Part shown: piece by piece, positions 23,566 to 34,780 of the stretch
How the letters are laid out: each line of letters begins with the position of its first letter
Numbering within the stretch: the stretch's first letter is position 1
NCBI GenBank assembly: GCA_948144175.1
Contig: CANXME010002553.1
Coordinates: 124,001 to 188,000, forward strand
Reading direction: 5' to 3'
From: Closterium sp. NIES-65
Lineage: Eukaryota; Streptophyta; Zygnematophyceae; Desmidiales; Closteriaceae
DNA length: 64,000 nucleotides
The notes under the pieces: model-generated
The model's input: only the letters and a program-made list of their open reading frames with translations
The model's database searches: none
What the model was told of the DNA's origin: nothing
Made by a program: the position numbers and the translations under genes

Positions 23566-26500
23566 AATTGCAAGAACAAGGGCCTAGCGTGTGCAAAATC
23601 GCAAGAACAAGGGCCTAGCGTGTGCAAAATAGCAAGAACAAGGGCCTAGCGTGTGCAAAATTGCAAAAAGAAGGGCCTAGCGTGTGCAAAATTGCAAGAA
23701 CAAGGGCCTAGCGTGTGCAAAATTGCAAGAACAAGAACCTAGCGAGTGCAAAATTGCAAGAACAAGGGCCTAGCATGTGCAAAATTGCAAGAACAAGCGC
23801 CTAGCGTGTGCAAAATTGCAAGAACAAGGGCCTAGCAAGTGCAAAATTGCAAGAACAAGGGCCTAGCGTGTGCAAAAGTGCAAGAACAAGCGCCTAGCGT
23901 GTGCAAAATTGCTAGAACAAGGGCCAAGCGTGTGCAAAATTGCAAGAACAAGGGCCTAGCATGTGCAAAACTGCAAGAACAAGGGCCTAGCGTGTGCAAA
24001 ATTGCAAGAACAAGGGTCTAGCGTGTGCAAAATTGCAAGAACAAGGGCCTAGCGTGTGCAAAATTGCAAGAACAAGGGCCCCCTAGCATGTGCAAAACTG
24101 CAAGAACAAGGGCCTAGCGTGTGCAAAATTGCAAGAACAAGGGCCTAGCATGTGCAAAATTGCAAGAACAAGGGCCTAGCGTGTGCAAAATTGCAAGAAC
24201 AAGGGCCTAGCGTGTGCAAAATTGCAAGAACAAGGGTCTAGCGAGTGCAAAATTGCAAGAACAAGGGCCTAGCATGTGCAAAATTGCAAGAACAAAGGCA
24301 TAGCGTGTGCACAATTGCAAGAACAAGGGCGTAGCGTGTGCAAAATTGCAAGAACAAGGGCCTAGCGTATGCAACATTGCAAGAACAAGGGCCTAGCGTG
24401 TGCAAAATTGCAAAAAGAAGGGCCTAGCGTGTGCAAAATTGCAAGAACAAGGGCCTAGCGTGTGCAAAATTGCAAGAACAAGAACCTAGCGAGTGCAAAA
24501 TTGCAAGAACAAGGGCCTAGCATGTGCAAAATTGCAAGAACAAGCACCTAGCGTGTGCAAAATTGCAAGAACAAGGGCCTAGCAAGTGCAAAATTGCAAG
24601 AACAAGGGCCTAGCGTGTGCAAAAGTGCAAGAACAAGCGCCTAGCGTGTGCAAAATTGCTAGAACAAGGGCCAAGCGTGTGCAAAATTGCAAGAACAAGG
24701 GCCTAGCATGTGCAAAACTGCAAGAACAAGGGCCTAGCGTGTGCAAAATTGCAAGAACAAGGGTCTAGCGTGTGCAAAATTGCAAGAACAAGTGCCTAGC
24801 GTGTGCAAAATTGCAAGAACAAGGGCCCCCTAGCATGTGCAAAACTGCAAGAACAAGGGCCTAGCGTGTGCAAAATTGCAAGAACAAGGGCCTAGCATGT
24901 GCAAAACTGCAAGAACAAGGGCCTAGCGTGTGCAAAATTGCAAGAACAAGGGCCTAGCGTGTGCAAAATTGCAAGAACAAGGGTCTAGCGAGTGCAAAAT
25001 TGCAAGAACAAGGGCCTAGCATGTGCAAAATTGCAAGAACAAAGGCATAGCGTGTGCACAATTGCAAGAACAAGGGCGTAGCGTGTGCAAAATTGCAAGA
25101 ACAAGGGCCTAGCGTATGCAAAATTGCAAGAACAAGGGCCTAGCGTGTGCAAAATTGCAAGAACAAGGGCCTAGCGAGTGTAAAATAGCAAGAACAAGGG
25201 CCTAGCGTGTGCAAAATCGCAAAAAGAAGGGTCTAGCGTGTGCAAAATTGCAAGAACAAGGGCCTAGCGTGTGCAAAATTGCAAGAACAAGAACCTAGCG
25301 AGTGCGAAATTGCAAGAACAAGGGCCTAGCATGTGCAAAATTGCAAGAACAAGCGCCTAGCGTGTGCAAAATTGCAAGAACAAGGGCCTAGCAAGTGCAA
25401 AATTGCAAGAACAAGGGCCTAGCGTGTGCAAAAGTGCAAGAACAAGCGCCTAGCGTGTGCAAAATTGCTAGAACAAGGGCCAAGCGTGTGCAAAATTGCA
25501 AGAACAAGGGCCTAGCATGTGCAAAACTGCAAAAACTAGGGCCTTGCGTGTGCAAAATTGCAAGAACTAAGGCCTAGCGCGTGCAAAATTGCAAGAACAA
25601 GGACCTAGCATGTGCAAAATTGCAAGAACAAGGGCCTAGCGTGTGCAAAATTACAAGAACAAGGGCCTAGCGTGTGCAAAATTGCAAGAACAAGGGCCTA
25701 GCGTGTGCAAAATTGCAAGAACAAGGGCCTAGGGAGTGTAAACTTGCAAGAACAAGGGCCTAGCGTGTGCAAAATTGCAAGAACAAGGGCCTAGCGAGTG
25801 TAAACTTGCAACAACAAGGGCCAAGCGTGTGCAAAATTGCAAGAACAAGGGCCTAGCGTGTGCAAATTAGCAAGAAGAAGGGCCTAGCGTGTGCAAAATT
25901 GCAAGAACAAGGGTCTAGCGTGTGCAAAATTGCAAGAACAAGCGCCTAGCGTGTGCAAAATTGCAAGAACAAGGGCCTAGCGTGTGCAAAATTGCAAGAA
26001 CAAGGGCCACCTAGCGAGTGCAAAATTGCAAGAACAAGGGCCTAGCGTGTGCAAAATTGCAAGAATAAAGGCCTAGCGCGTGCAAAATTGCAAGAACAAG
26101 GGCCTAGCGTGTGCAAAATCGCAAGAAGAAGGGCCTAGCGTGTGCAAAATTGCAAGAACAAGGGCCTAGCATGTGCAAAACTGCAAGAACAAGGGCCTAG
26201 CGTGTGCAAAATTGCAAGAACAAAGGCCTAGCGCGTGCAAAATTGCAAGAACAAGGGCCTAGCGTGTGCCAAACCGCAAGAACAAGGGCCTAGCGTGTGT
26301 AAAATTGCAAGAACAAGGGCCTAGCGTGTGCAAAATCGCAAGAACAAGGGCCTAGCGTGTGCAAAATAGCAAGAACAAGGGCCTAGCGTGTGCAAAATTG
26401 CAAAAAGAAGGGCCTAGCGTGTGCAAAATTGCAAGAACAAGGGCCTAGCGTGTGCAAAATTGCAAGAACAAGAACCTAGCGAGTGCAAAATTGCAAGAAC

Positions 26501-29039
26501 AAGGGCCTAGCATGTGCAAAATTGCAAGAACAAGCGCCTAGCGTGTGCAAAATTGCAAGAACAAGGGCCTAGCAAGTGCAAAATTGCAAGAACAAGGGCC
26601 TAGCGTGTGCAAAAGTGCAAGAACAAGCGCCTAGCATGTGCAAAATTGCTAGAACAAGGGCCAAGCGTGTGCAAAATTGCAAGAACAAGGGCCTAGCATG
26701 TGCAAAACTGCAAGAACAAGGGCCTAGCGTGTGCAAAATTGCAAGAACAAGGGTCTAGCGTGTGCAAAATTGCAAGAACAAGGGCCTAGCGTGTGCAAAA
26801 TTGCAAGAACAAGGGCCCCCTAGCATGTGCAAAACTGCAAGAACAAGGGCCTAGCGTGTGCAAAATTGCAAGAACAAGGGCCTAGCATGTGCAAAATTGC
26901 AAGAACAAGGGCCTAGCGTGTGCAAAATTGCAAGAACAAGGGCCTAGCGTGTGCAAAATTGCAAGAACAAGGGTCTAGCGAGTGCAAAATTGCAAGAACA
27001 AGGGCCTAGCATGTGCAAAATTGCAAGAACAAAGGCATAGCGTGTGCACAATTGCAAGAACAAGGGCGTAGCGTGTGCAAAATTGCAAGAACAAGGGCCT
27101 AGCGTATGCAAAATTGCAAGAACAAGGGCCTAGCGTGTGCAAAATTGCAAAAAGAAGGGCCTAGCGTGTGCAAAATTGCAAGAACAAGGGCCTAGCGTGT
27201 GCAAAATTGCAAGAACAAGAACCTAGCGAGTGCAAAATTGCAAGAACAAGGGCCTAGCATGTGCAAAATTGCAAGAACAAGCACCTAGCGTGTGCAAAAT
27301 TGCAAGAACAAGGGCCTAGCAAGTGCAAAATTGCAAGAACAAGGGCCTAGCGTGTGCAAAAGTGCAAGAACAAGCGCCTAGCGTGTGCAAAATTGCTAGA
27401 ACAAGGGCCAAGCGTGTGCAAAATTGCAAGAACAAGGGCCTAGCATGTGCAAAACTGCAAGAACAAGGGCCTAGCGTGTGCAAAATTGCAAGAACAAGGG
27501 TCTAGCGTGTGCAAAATTGCAAGAACAAGTGCCTAGCGTGTGCAAAATTGCAAGAACAAGGGCCCCCTAGCATGTGCAAAACTGCAAGAACAAGGGCCTA
27601 GCGTGTGCAAAATTGCAAGAACAAGGGCCTAGCATGTGCAAAACTGCAAGAACAAGGGCCTAGCGTGTGCAAAATTGCAAGAACAAGGGCCTAGCGTGTG
27701 CAAAATTGCAAGAACAAGGGTCTAGCGAGTGCAAAATTGCAAGAACAAGGGCCTAGCATGTGCAAAATTGCAAGAACAAAGGCATAGCGTGTGCACAATT
27801 GCAAGAACAAGGGCGTAGCGTGTGCAAAATTGCAAGAACAAGGGCCTAGCGTATGCAAAATTGCAAGAACAAGGGCCTAGCGTGTGCAAAATTGCAAGAA
27901 CAAGGGCCTAGCGAGTGTAAAATAGCAAGAACAAGGGCCTAGCGTGTGCAAAATCGCAAAAAGAAGGGTCTAGCGTGTGCAAAATTGCAAGAACAAGGGC
28001 CTAGCGTGTGCAAAATTGCAAGAACAAGAACCTAGCGAGTGCGAAATTGCAAGAACAAGGGCCTAGCATGTGCAAAATTGCAAGAACAAGCGCCTAGCGT
28101 GTGCAAAATTGCAAGAACAAGGGCCTAGCAAGTGCAAAATTGCAAGAACAAGGGCCTAGCGTGTGCAAAAGTGCAAGAACAAGCGCCTAGCGTGTGCAAA
28201 ATTGCTAGAACAAGGGCCAAGCGTGTGCAAAATTGCAAGAACAAGGGCCTAGCATGTGCAAAACTGCAAAAACTAGGGCCTTGCGTGTGCAAAATTGCAA
28301 GAACTAAGGCCTAGCGCGTGCAAAATTGCAAGAACAAGGACCTAGCATGTGCAAAATTGCAAGAACAAGGGCCTAGCGTGTGCAAAATTACAAGAACAAG
28401 GGCCTAGCGTGTGCAAAATTGCAAGAACAAGGGCCTAGCGTGTGCAAAATTGCAAGAACAAGGGCCTAGGGAGTGTAAACTTGCAAGAACAAGGGCCTAG
28501 CGTGTGCAAAATTGCAAGAACAAGGGCCTAGCGAGTGTAAACTTGCAACAACAAGGGCCAAGCGTGTGCAAAATTGCAAGAACAAGGGCCTAGCGTGTGC
28601 AAATTAGCAAGAAGAAGGGCCTAGCGTGTGCAAAATTGCAAGAACAAGGGTCTAGCGTGTGCAAAATTGCAAGAACAAGCGCCTAGCGTGTGCAAAATTG
28701 CAAGAACAAGGGCCTAGCGTGTGCAAAATTGCAAGAACAAGGGCCACCTAGCGAGTGCAAAATTGCAAGAACAAGGGCCTAGCGTGTGCAAAATTGCAAG
28801 AATAAAGGCCTAGCGCGTGCAAAATTGCAAGAACAAGGGCCTAGCGTGTGCAAAATCGCAAGAAGAAGGGCCTAGCGTGTGCAAAATTGCAAGAACAAGG
28901 GCCTAGCATGTGCAAAACTGCAAGAACAAGGGCCTAGCGTGTGCAAAATTGCAAGAACAAAGGCCTAGCGCGTGCAAAATTGCAAGAACAAGGGCCTAGC
29001 GTGTGCCAAACCGCAAGAACAAGGGCCTAGCGTGTGCAA
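23566..29039 (+). repeat. 2,737-bp tandem duplication within Sat31
   Basis: The largest Sat31 unit, in two copies of about 23566-26302 and 26303-29039. Markers recur at exactly 2,737 bp, for example TTGCAAAAAG at 23661 and 26398, and GTGTGCCAAACCGC near 26269 and 29002-29010. Sub-repeats of 747 and 809 bp lie inside. The two copies differ at only a few positions by eye (for example near 24374 and 26635), so the duplication is recent or homogenised, or an assembly effect. Confidence 0.87.
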
Positions 29040-29550
29040 AATTGCAAGAACAAGGGCCTAGCGTGTGCAAAATTGCAAAAACAAGGGCCTACCATGTGCA
29101 AAATTGCAAGAACAAGGGCCAGGCGTGTGCAAAATTGCAAGAACAAGGGCCTAGCATGTGCAAAACTGCAAGAACAAGGGCCCAGCGTGTGCAAAATTGC
29201 AAGAACAAAGGCCTAGCACGTGCAAAATTGCAAGAACAAGGGCCTAGCGTGTGCAAAATCGCAAGAACAAGGGCCTAACGTGTGCAAAATTGCAAGAACA
29301 AGGGCCTAGCGAAGGCAAAATTGCAAGAACAAGGGCCTAGCGTGTGCAAAATTGCAAAAACAAGTGCCTAGCATGTGCAAAATTGCAAGAACAAGGGCCA
29401 GGCGTGTGCAAAATTGCAAGAACAAGGGCCTAGCATGTGCAAAACTGCAAGAACAAGGGCCTTGCGTGTGCAAAATTGCAAGAACAAAGGCCTAGCGCGT
29501 GCAAAATTGCAAGAACAAGGGCCTAGCGTGTGCAAAATCGCAAGAACAAG

Positions 29551-32480
29551 GGTGATGGAAAGCGGGAGAATGTGGCGGGGTGATGGAAGGCGGGAGAATG
29601 GGGCGGGGTGATGGAAAGCGGGAGAATGGGGCGGGGTGATGAAAAGCGGGAGAATGGGGCGGGGTGATGGAAAGTTGGAGAATGGGGCGGGGTGATGGAA
29701 AGCGGGAGAATGGGGCAGGATGATGGAAGGTGGGAGAATGCGGCAGGGTGATGAAAAGCAGGAGAATGGGGCGGGGTGATGGAAAGCGGGAGAATGGGGT
29801 GGGGTGATGGGAAGAGGGAGAATGTGGCGGGGTGGTGGAAAGCGGGAGAAGGGGGCGGGGTGATGGAAAGAGGGAGAATGGGGAGGGGTGTTGGAAAGCG
29901 GGAGAATGGGGCGGGGTGATGAAAAGCGGGAGAATGGGGCGGGGTGATGGAAGGAGGGAAAATGGGGCGGGGTGATAGAAGGTGGGAGGATGGGGTGGGG
30001 TGAAGGAAGGAGGGAGAATGGGGCGGGGTGATGGAAGGAGGAAGAAGGGGGCGGGGTGATGGAAAGCGGGAGAATGGGGCGGGGTGATGGAAGGAGGGAG
30101 AATGGGGCGGGGTGATAGAAAGCGGGAGAATGGGGCGGGGTGATGGAAGGAGGGAGAATGGGGCGGGGTGATGGAAAGTGGGAGAATGTGGCGGGGTGAT
30201 GGAAAGCGGGAGATGGGGCTGGGGTTATGGGAAGCGGAGAATGGGGCGGGGTGATGGAAGGAGGGAGAATGGGGAGGGGTGTTGGAAAGCGGGAGAATGG
30301 GGCGGGGTGATGGAAAGCGGGAGAATGGGGCAGGGTGATAGAAGGAGGGAAAATGGGGCGGGGTGATAGAAGGTGGGAGGATGGGGTGGGGTGAAGGAAG
30401 GAGGGAGAATGGGGCGGGGTGATGGAAGGAGGAAGAAGGGGGCGGGGTGATGGAAAGCGGGAGAATGGGGCGGGGTGATGGAAGGAGGGAGAATGGGGCG
30501 GGGTGATAGAAAGCGGGAGAATGGGGCGGGGTGATGGAAGGAGGGAGAATGGGGCGGGGTGATAGAAAGTGGGAGAATGTGGCGGGGTGATGGAAAGCGG
30601 GAGATGGGGCTGGGGTTATGGGAAGCGGAGAATGGGGCGGGGTGATGGAAGGAGGGAGAATGGGGCGGAGTGATGGAAAGAGGGAGAATGGGGCGGGGTG
30701 ATGGAAAGCGGGAGAATGGGGCGGGGTGATGAAAAGCGGGAGAATTGGGCGGGGTGATGGAAAGCGGGAGAACGGGGCGGGGTGATGGAAAGCGGGAGAA
30801 TGGGGCGGGGTGATGGGAAGCAGGGGAATGGGGCGGGGTGATGGAAAGCGGGAGAATGGGGCGGGGTGATGGAAAGCGGGAGAATGGGGCGGGGTGATGG
30901 AAGGAGGGAAAATGGGGCGGGGTGATAGAAGGTGGGAGGATGGGGTGGGGTGATGGAAAGCGGGAGAATGGGGCGGGGTGATGGAAAGCGGGAGAATGGG
31001 ACGGGGTGGTGGAAAGCCGGAGAATGGGGCGGGGTGATGGAAAGCAGGAGAATGGGGCGGGGTGATGGAAAACGGGAACATGGGGCGGGGTGATGGAAAG
31101 CGGGAGAATGGGGCAGGGTGATGGAAAGCGAGAGAATGGGGCGGGGTGATGGAAAGCGGGAGAATGGGGCGGGGTGATGGAAAGAGGGAGAATGGGGCGG
31201 GATGATGGAAAGCGGGAGAATGGGGCGGGGTGATGGAAAGCGGGAGAATGGAAAGGGGTGATGGAAAGCGGGAAAATGGGGCGGGGTGATAGAAAGCGGG
31301 AGAATGGGGCGGGGTGATGGAAAGAGGGAGAATGGGGCGGGGTGATGGAATGCGGGAGAATGGGCCAGGGTGATGGAAACCAGGAGAATGGGGCGGGGTG
31401 ATGGAAAGCGTGAGAATGGGGCGGGGTGATGGAAAGCGGGAGAATGGGGCGGGGTGATGGAAAGTGGGAGAATGGGGCGGGGTGATGGAAAGCGGGAGAA
31501 TGGGGCGGGGTGATGGAAAGAGGGAGAATGGGGCGGGGTGATGGAAAGAGGGAGAATGAGGCGGGGTGATGGAAAGAGGGAGAATGGGGCAAGGTGATGG
31601 AAAGAGGTAGAATGGGGCAGAGTGATGGAAAGCGAGAGAATGGGGCGGGGTGATGGAAAGCGAGAGAATGGGGCGGGGTGATGGAAAGCGGGAGAATGGG
31701 ATGGGGTGATGGAAAGCGGGAGAATGGGGCCGGGTGATGGAAAGCGGGAGAATGGAAAGGGGTTATGGGAAGCGGAAGAATGGGGCGGGGTGATGGAAGG
31801 CGGGAGAATGGGGCGGGGTGATGGAAAGAGGGAGAATGGGGCGGGATGATGGAAAGCGGGAGAATGGGGCGGGGTGATGGAAAGCGGGAGAATGGAAAGG
31901 GGTGATGGAAAGCGGGAAAATGGGGCGGGGTGATAGAAAGCGGGAGAATGGGGCGGGGTGATGGAAAGAGGGAGAATGGGGCGGGGTGATGGAATGCGGG
32001 AGAATGGGGCGGGGTGATGGAAACCGGGAGAACGGGGCGGGGTGATGGAAAGCGGGAGAATGGGGCGGGGTGATGGAAAGTGGGAGAATGGGGCGGGGTG
32101 ATGGAAAGCGGGAGAATGGGGCGGGGTGATGGAAAGCGGGAGAATGGGGCGGGGTGATGGAAAGAGGGAGAATGGGGCGGGGTGATGGAAAGAGGGAGAA
32201 TGAGGCGGGGTGATGGAAAGAGGGAGAATGGGGCAAGGTGATGGAAAGAGGTAGAATGGGGCAGAGTGATGGAAAGCGAGAGAATGGGGCGGGGTGATGG
32301 AAAGCGAGAGAATGGGGCGGGGTGATGGAAAGCGGGAGAATGGGATGGGGTGATGGAAAGCGGGAGAATGGGGCCGGGTGATGGAAAGCGGGAGAATAGG
32401 GCGGGGTGATGGAAAGCGGGAGAATGGGGCGGGGTGATGGAAAACGGGGGAATGGGGCGGGGTGATGGAAAGCGGGAGAG
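29551..32480 (+). repeat. Sat28 array 1 (28-bp satellite, G-rich strand on plus)
   Basis: About 105 copies of a 28-bp monomer containing GGTGATGGAAAG, CGGGAGAATGGGGC and the GC-box-like GGGGCGGGG across the monomer joint. The main variable site is AAAGCGGG versus AAAGAGGG, AAGGAGGG or AAGGCGGG. Internal duplications are visible: a block with TGATAGAAGGTGGGAGG at 29973 and 30364 (391 bp), and a 644-bp repeat (23 monomers) with GATGATGGAAAG at 31201 and 31845. The minus strand of the monomer has no stop codon in any frame, which produces Pro/Phe/His/Ser-rich frames of 529 and 798 codons with a 28-residue period. I do not treat these as genes. Confidence 0.95.
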
Positions 32481-32570
32481 ATTCTGCTCAACTGCATCGA
32501 CTGTGGGATGGGATGATGAGACTGGTGGTTGAGACCTGGTGATTGGTAATACACGTGTTATTTCCAGACT
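32481..32570. other. Unique linker between Sat28 and Sat30
   Basis: About 90 bp of non-repeated sequence, one of only two such stretches outside the Copia copy. It contains the palindrome ACACGTGT within AATACACGTGTTATT. No gene, RNA or known element was recognised. Confidence 0.8.
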
Positions 32571-34000
32571 CAAAGTAACTCTTTCATCACGTGGCTGGTG
32601 AGATGAAAGTAACTCTTTCATCAGATGGTGAGATGAAAGTTATTCTTCGTCAGATGGTGAGATGAAAGTAACTCTTTGAACAGGTGGTGAGATGAAAGTA
32701 ACTCTTCCATCAGATGGTGAGATGAAAGTAACTCTTTCGTGAGATAGTGAGATGAAAGTTATTATTCATCAGATGGTGAGATGAAAGTAACTCTTTCATC
32801 AGATGGTGAGATGAAAGTTATGATTCATCAGATGGTGAGATGAAAGTAACTCTTTCATCAGATGGTGAGATGAAAGTAACTTTTTCATCAGATGGTGAGA
32901 TGAAAGTAACTCTTTCATCAGATGGTGAGATGAAAGTACCTCTTTCATCAGATGCTGAGATGAAAGTACCTCTTTCATGAGATGCTGAGATGAAAGTAAC
33001 TCTTTCATCAAATGGTGAGATGAAAGTACCTCTTTCATCAGATGGTGAGATGAAAGTAACTCTTTCATAAGATGGTGAGATGAAAATACCTCTTTCATCA
33101 GATGGTGAGATGAAAGCAACTCTTTCATCAGATGGTGAGATGAAAGTAACTCTTTCATCAGATGGTGAGATGAAAGCAACTCTTTCATCAGATGGTGAGA
33201 TGAAAGCAACTCTTTCATCAGATGGTGAGATGAAAGTACCTGTTTCATCAGATGGTGAGATCAAGGTAACTCTTTCATCAGATGGTGAGATGAAAGCAAC
33301 TCTTTCAACAGATGGTGAGATGAAAGTACCTCTTTCATCAGATGGTGAGATGAAAGTAATTCTTTCATCAGATGGTGAGATGAAAGTACCTCTTTCATCA
33401 GATGGTGAGATGAAAGCAACTCTTTCATCAGATGGTGAGATGAAAGCAACTCTTTCTTCAGAGGGTGAGATGAAAGTAACTCTTTCATCAGATGGTGAGA
33501 TGAAAGCAACTCTTTCTTCAGATGGTGAGATGAAAGTAACTCTTTCATCAGATGGTGAGATGAAAGTACCTCTTTCATCAGATGGTGAGATGAAAGTACC
33601 TCTTTCATCAGATGGTGAGATGAAAGTAACTCTTTCATCAGATGGTGAGATGAAAGTACCTCTTTCATCAGATGGTGAGATGAAAGTAATTCTTTCATCA
33701 GATAGTGAGATGAAAGTACCTCTTTCATCAGATGGTGAGATGAAAGTAACTCTTTTATCAGATGGTGAGATGAAAGTAACTCTTTCATCAAATGGTGAGA
33801 TGAAAGTAACTCTTTCATTAGATGGTGAGATGAAAGTTATTATTCATCAGATGGTGAGATGAAATACCTCTTTCATCAGATGGTGAGATGAAAGTAACTC
33901 TTTCATCAGATGGTGAGATGAAAGTACCTCTTTCATCAGATGGTGAGATGAAAGTACCTCTGTCATCAGATGGTGAGATGAAAGTACCTCTGTCATCACG
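32571..34000 (+). repeat. Sat30 array (30-bp hairpin satellite)
   Basis: About 47 copies of a 30-bp monomer containing AGATGGTGA and the inverted repeat GATGAAAG / CTTTCATC around a 5-base centre. That centre is mostly TAACT, TACCT, CAACT or TAATT, while the arms stay largely constant. Because 30 is a multiple of three, the frame is kept: 33080-33862 on plus reads 26 decapeptides of the type MKVTLSSDGE, and two minus frames (MKELLSSHHL and DERVTFISPS types) are also open. The common variants change amino acids (Val/Ala, Thr/Pro), so nothing shows coding constraint. Edge monomers are degenerate. Confidence 0.93.
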
Positions 34001-34152
34001 TGCCTGGTGTCCTCCGATCCGCAGTGAGTTTCCCTGTCATCGCCAGTGTGGGGCACGGGCTCATTTTCCTCATGTACTTGCCCCCCTTCCCCCTCCTCCC
34101 TCTGCTGGTCAGGGAAAAGGCTTTCGACCTTGACCTGGTGGGCCTGGTGTCG
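34001..34152. other. Unique linker between Sat30 and Sat8
   Basis: About 150 bp of non-repeated, pyrimidine-biased sequence. A plus-strand frame opening at 34000 starts here and runs 658 codons through Sat8 and inverted Sat28. Only about 50 codons come from unique sequence (for example GLIFLMYLPPFPLLPLL, hydrophobic). I recognise no family and do not call a gene, though this is the least repetitive frame opening outside the retrotransposon. Confidence 0.7.
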
Positions 34153-34780
34153 TCAAGCCCTCAAGCCTTCAAGAACTCAAGCCTTCAAGCCCTCAAGCCC
34201 TCAAGCCCTCTAGCCCTCAAGCCCTCACGCCCTCAAGCCCTGAAGCCCTCACGCCCTGAAGCCCTCAAGCCTTCAAGCCCTCAAGCCTTCAAGCCATCAA
34301 GCACTCAAGCCTTCAAGCCCTCAAGCCCTCAAGCCTTCAAGCCTTCAAGCCTTCAAGCCCTCAAGCCCTCAAGCCTTCAAGCCTTCAAGCCCTCAAGCCC
34401 TCAAGCCTTCAAGCCTTCAAGCCCTCAAGCCTTCAAGCCTTCAAGCCTTCAAGCCCTCAAGCCCTCAAGCCCTCAAGCCTTCAAGCCCTCAAGCCCTCAA
34501 GCCCTCAAGCCCTCAAGCCTTCAAGCCTTCAAGCCTTCAAGCCTTCAAGCCTTCACGCCCTCAAGCCCTCAAGTCCTCAAGCCCTCAAGCCCTCAAGCCC
34601 TCAAGCCCTCAAGCCCTCAAGCCTTCAAGCCTTCAAGCCTTCAAGCCTTCAAGCCCTCAAGCCCTCAAGCCTTCAAGCCTTCAAGCCTTCAAGCCCTCAA
34701 GCCCTCAAGCCCTCAAGCCCTCAAGCCCTCAAGCCCTCAAGCCTTCAAGCCCTCAAGCCTTCAAGCCTTCAAGCCCCCAA
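34153..34780 (+). repeat. Sat8 array (8-bp minisatellite AAGCCYTC)
   Basis: About 78 copies of an 8-bp unit in two interspersed forms, AAGCCCTC and AAGCCTTC, with a few variants near the left edge (AAGAACTC, ACGCCCTC, AAGCCCTG). Eight is not a multiple of three, so the translation repeats every 24 bp as LKPSSPQA. It is not telomeric: neither TTTAGGG nor TTTTAGGG matches. Confidence 0.95.

Larger units (their letters stand above)
8120..29550 (+). repeat. Sat31 main array, plus orientation
   Basis: Roughly 690 copies of the 31-bp monomer run without a gene or other interruption. Blocks per monomer are GGCCTAGCG, TGCAAAATTGCA and GAACAAG. The core TGCAA-AA-TTGCA is a dyad (5-bp arms, 2-bp centre). 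Common variants lie at GCGTGTG (GCGAGTG, GCATGTG, GCGCGTG), at AATTGC (AATCGC, AATAGC, AACTGC, AATTAC) and at CAAGGGCC (CAAGCGCC, CAAGGACC, CTAAGGCC). Their fixed order forms higher-order repeats, listed separately. Each monomer has a TAG and 31 leaves remainder 1 on division by 3, so reading frames are cut about every 93 bp and show up as repeated 60-codon frames. These are not genes. The array ends at a sharp junction with Sat28 (CAAGAACAAG then GGTGATGG). Confidence 0.96.

Noticed and set aside
1-29550. CRISPR-like array (regular 31-bp repeats)
   Set aside because: There are no unique spacers: repeats are directly adjacent, and the context is a eukaryotic satellite with a Copia element.
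2644-29611. Repeated 60-codon Cys/Lys/Asn-rich frames across Sat31
   Set aside because: They are spaced by multiples of 31 bp and end at the TAG inside CCTAGCG. Length follows from 31 leaving remainder 1 on division by 3.
29492-32621. Minus-strand frames of 529 and 798 codons
   Set aside because: They are the stop-free strand of Sat28 (28-bp period, 28-residue repeat). The longer one merely extends through the linker into Sat30. No unique domain is seen.
33080-33862. 260-codon decapeptide-repeat frame (MKVTLSSDGE type) as a gene
   Set aside because: The 30-bp period keeps any open frame open and two minus frames are open too. Common variants change amino acids, and no promoter or unique terminal domain is visible.
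34153-34780. Telomeric or subtelomeric repeat
   Set aside because: The 8-bp unit AAGCCYTC does not match plant TTTAGGG or green-algal TTTTAGGG repeats in either strand.
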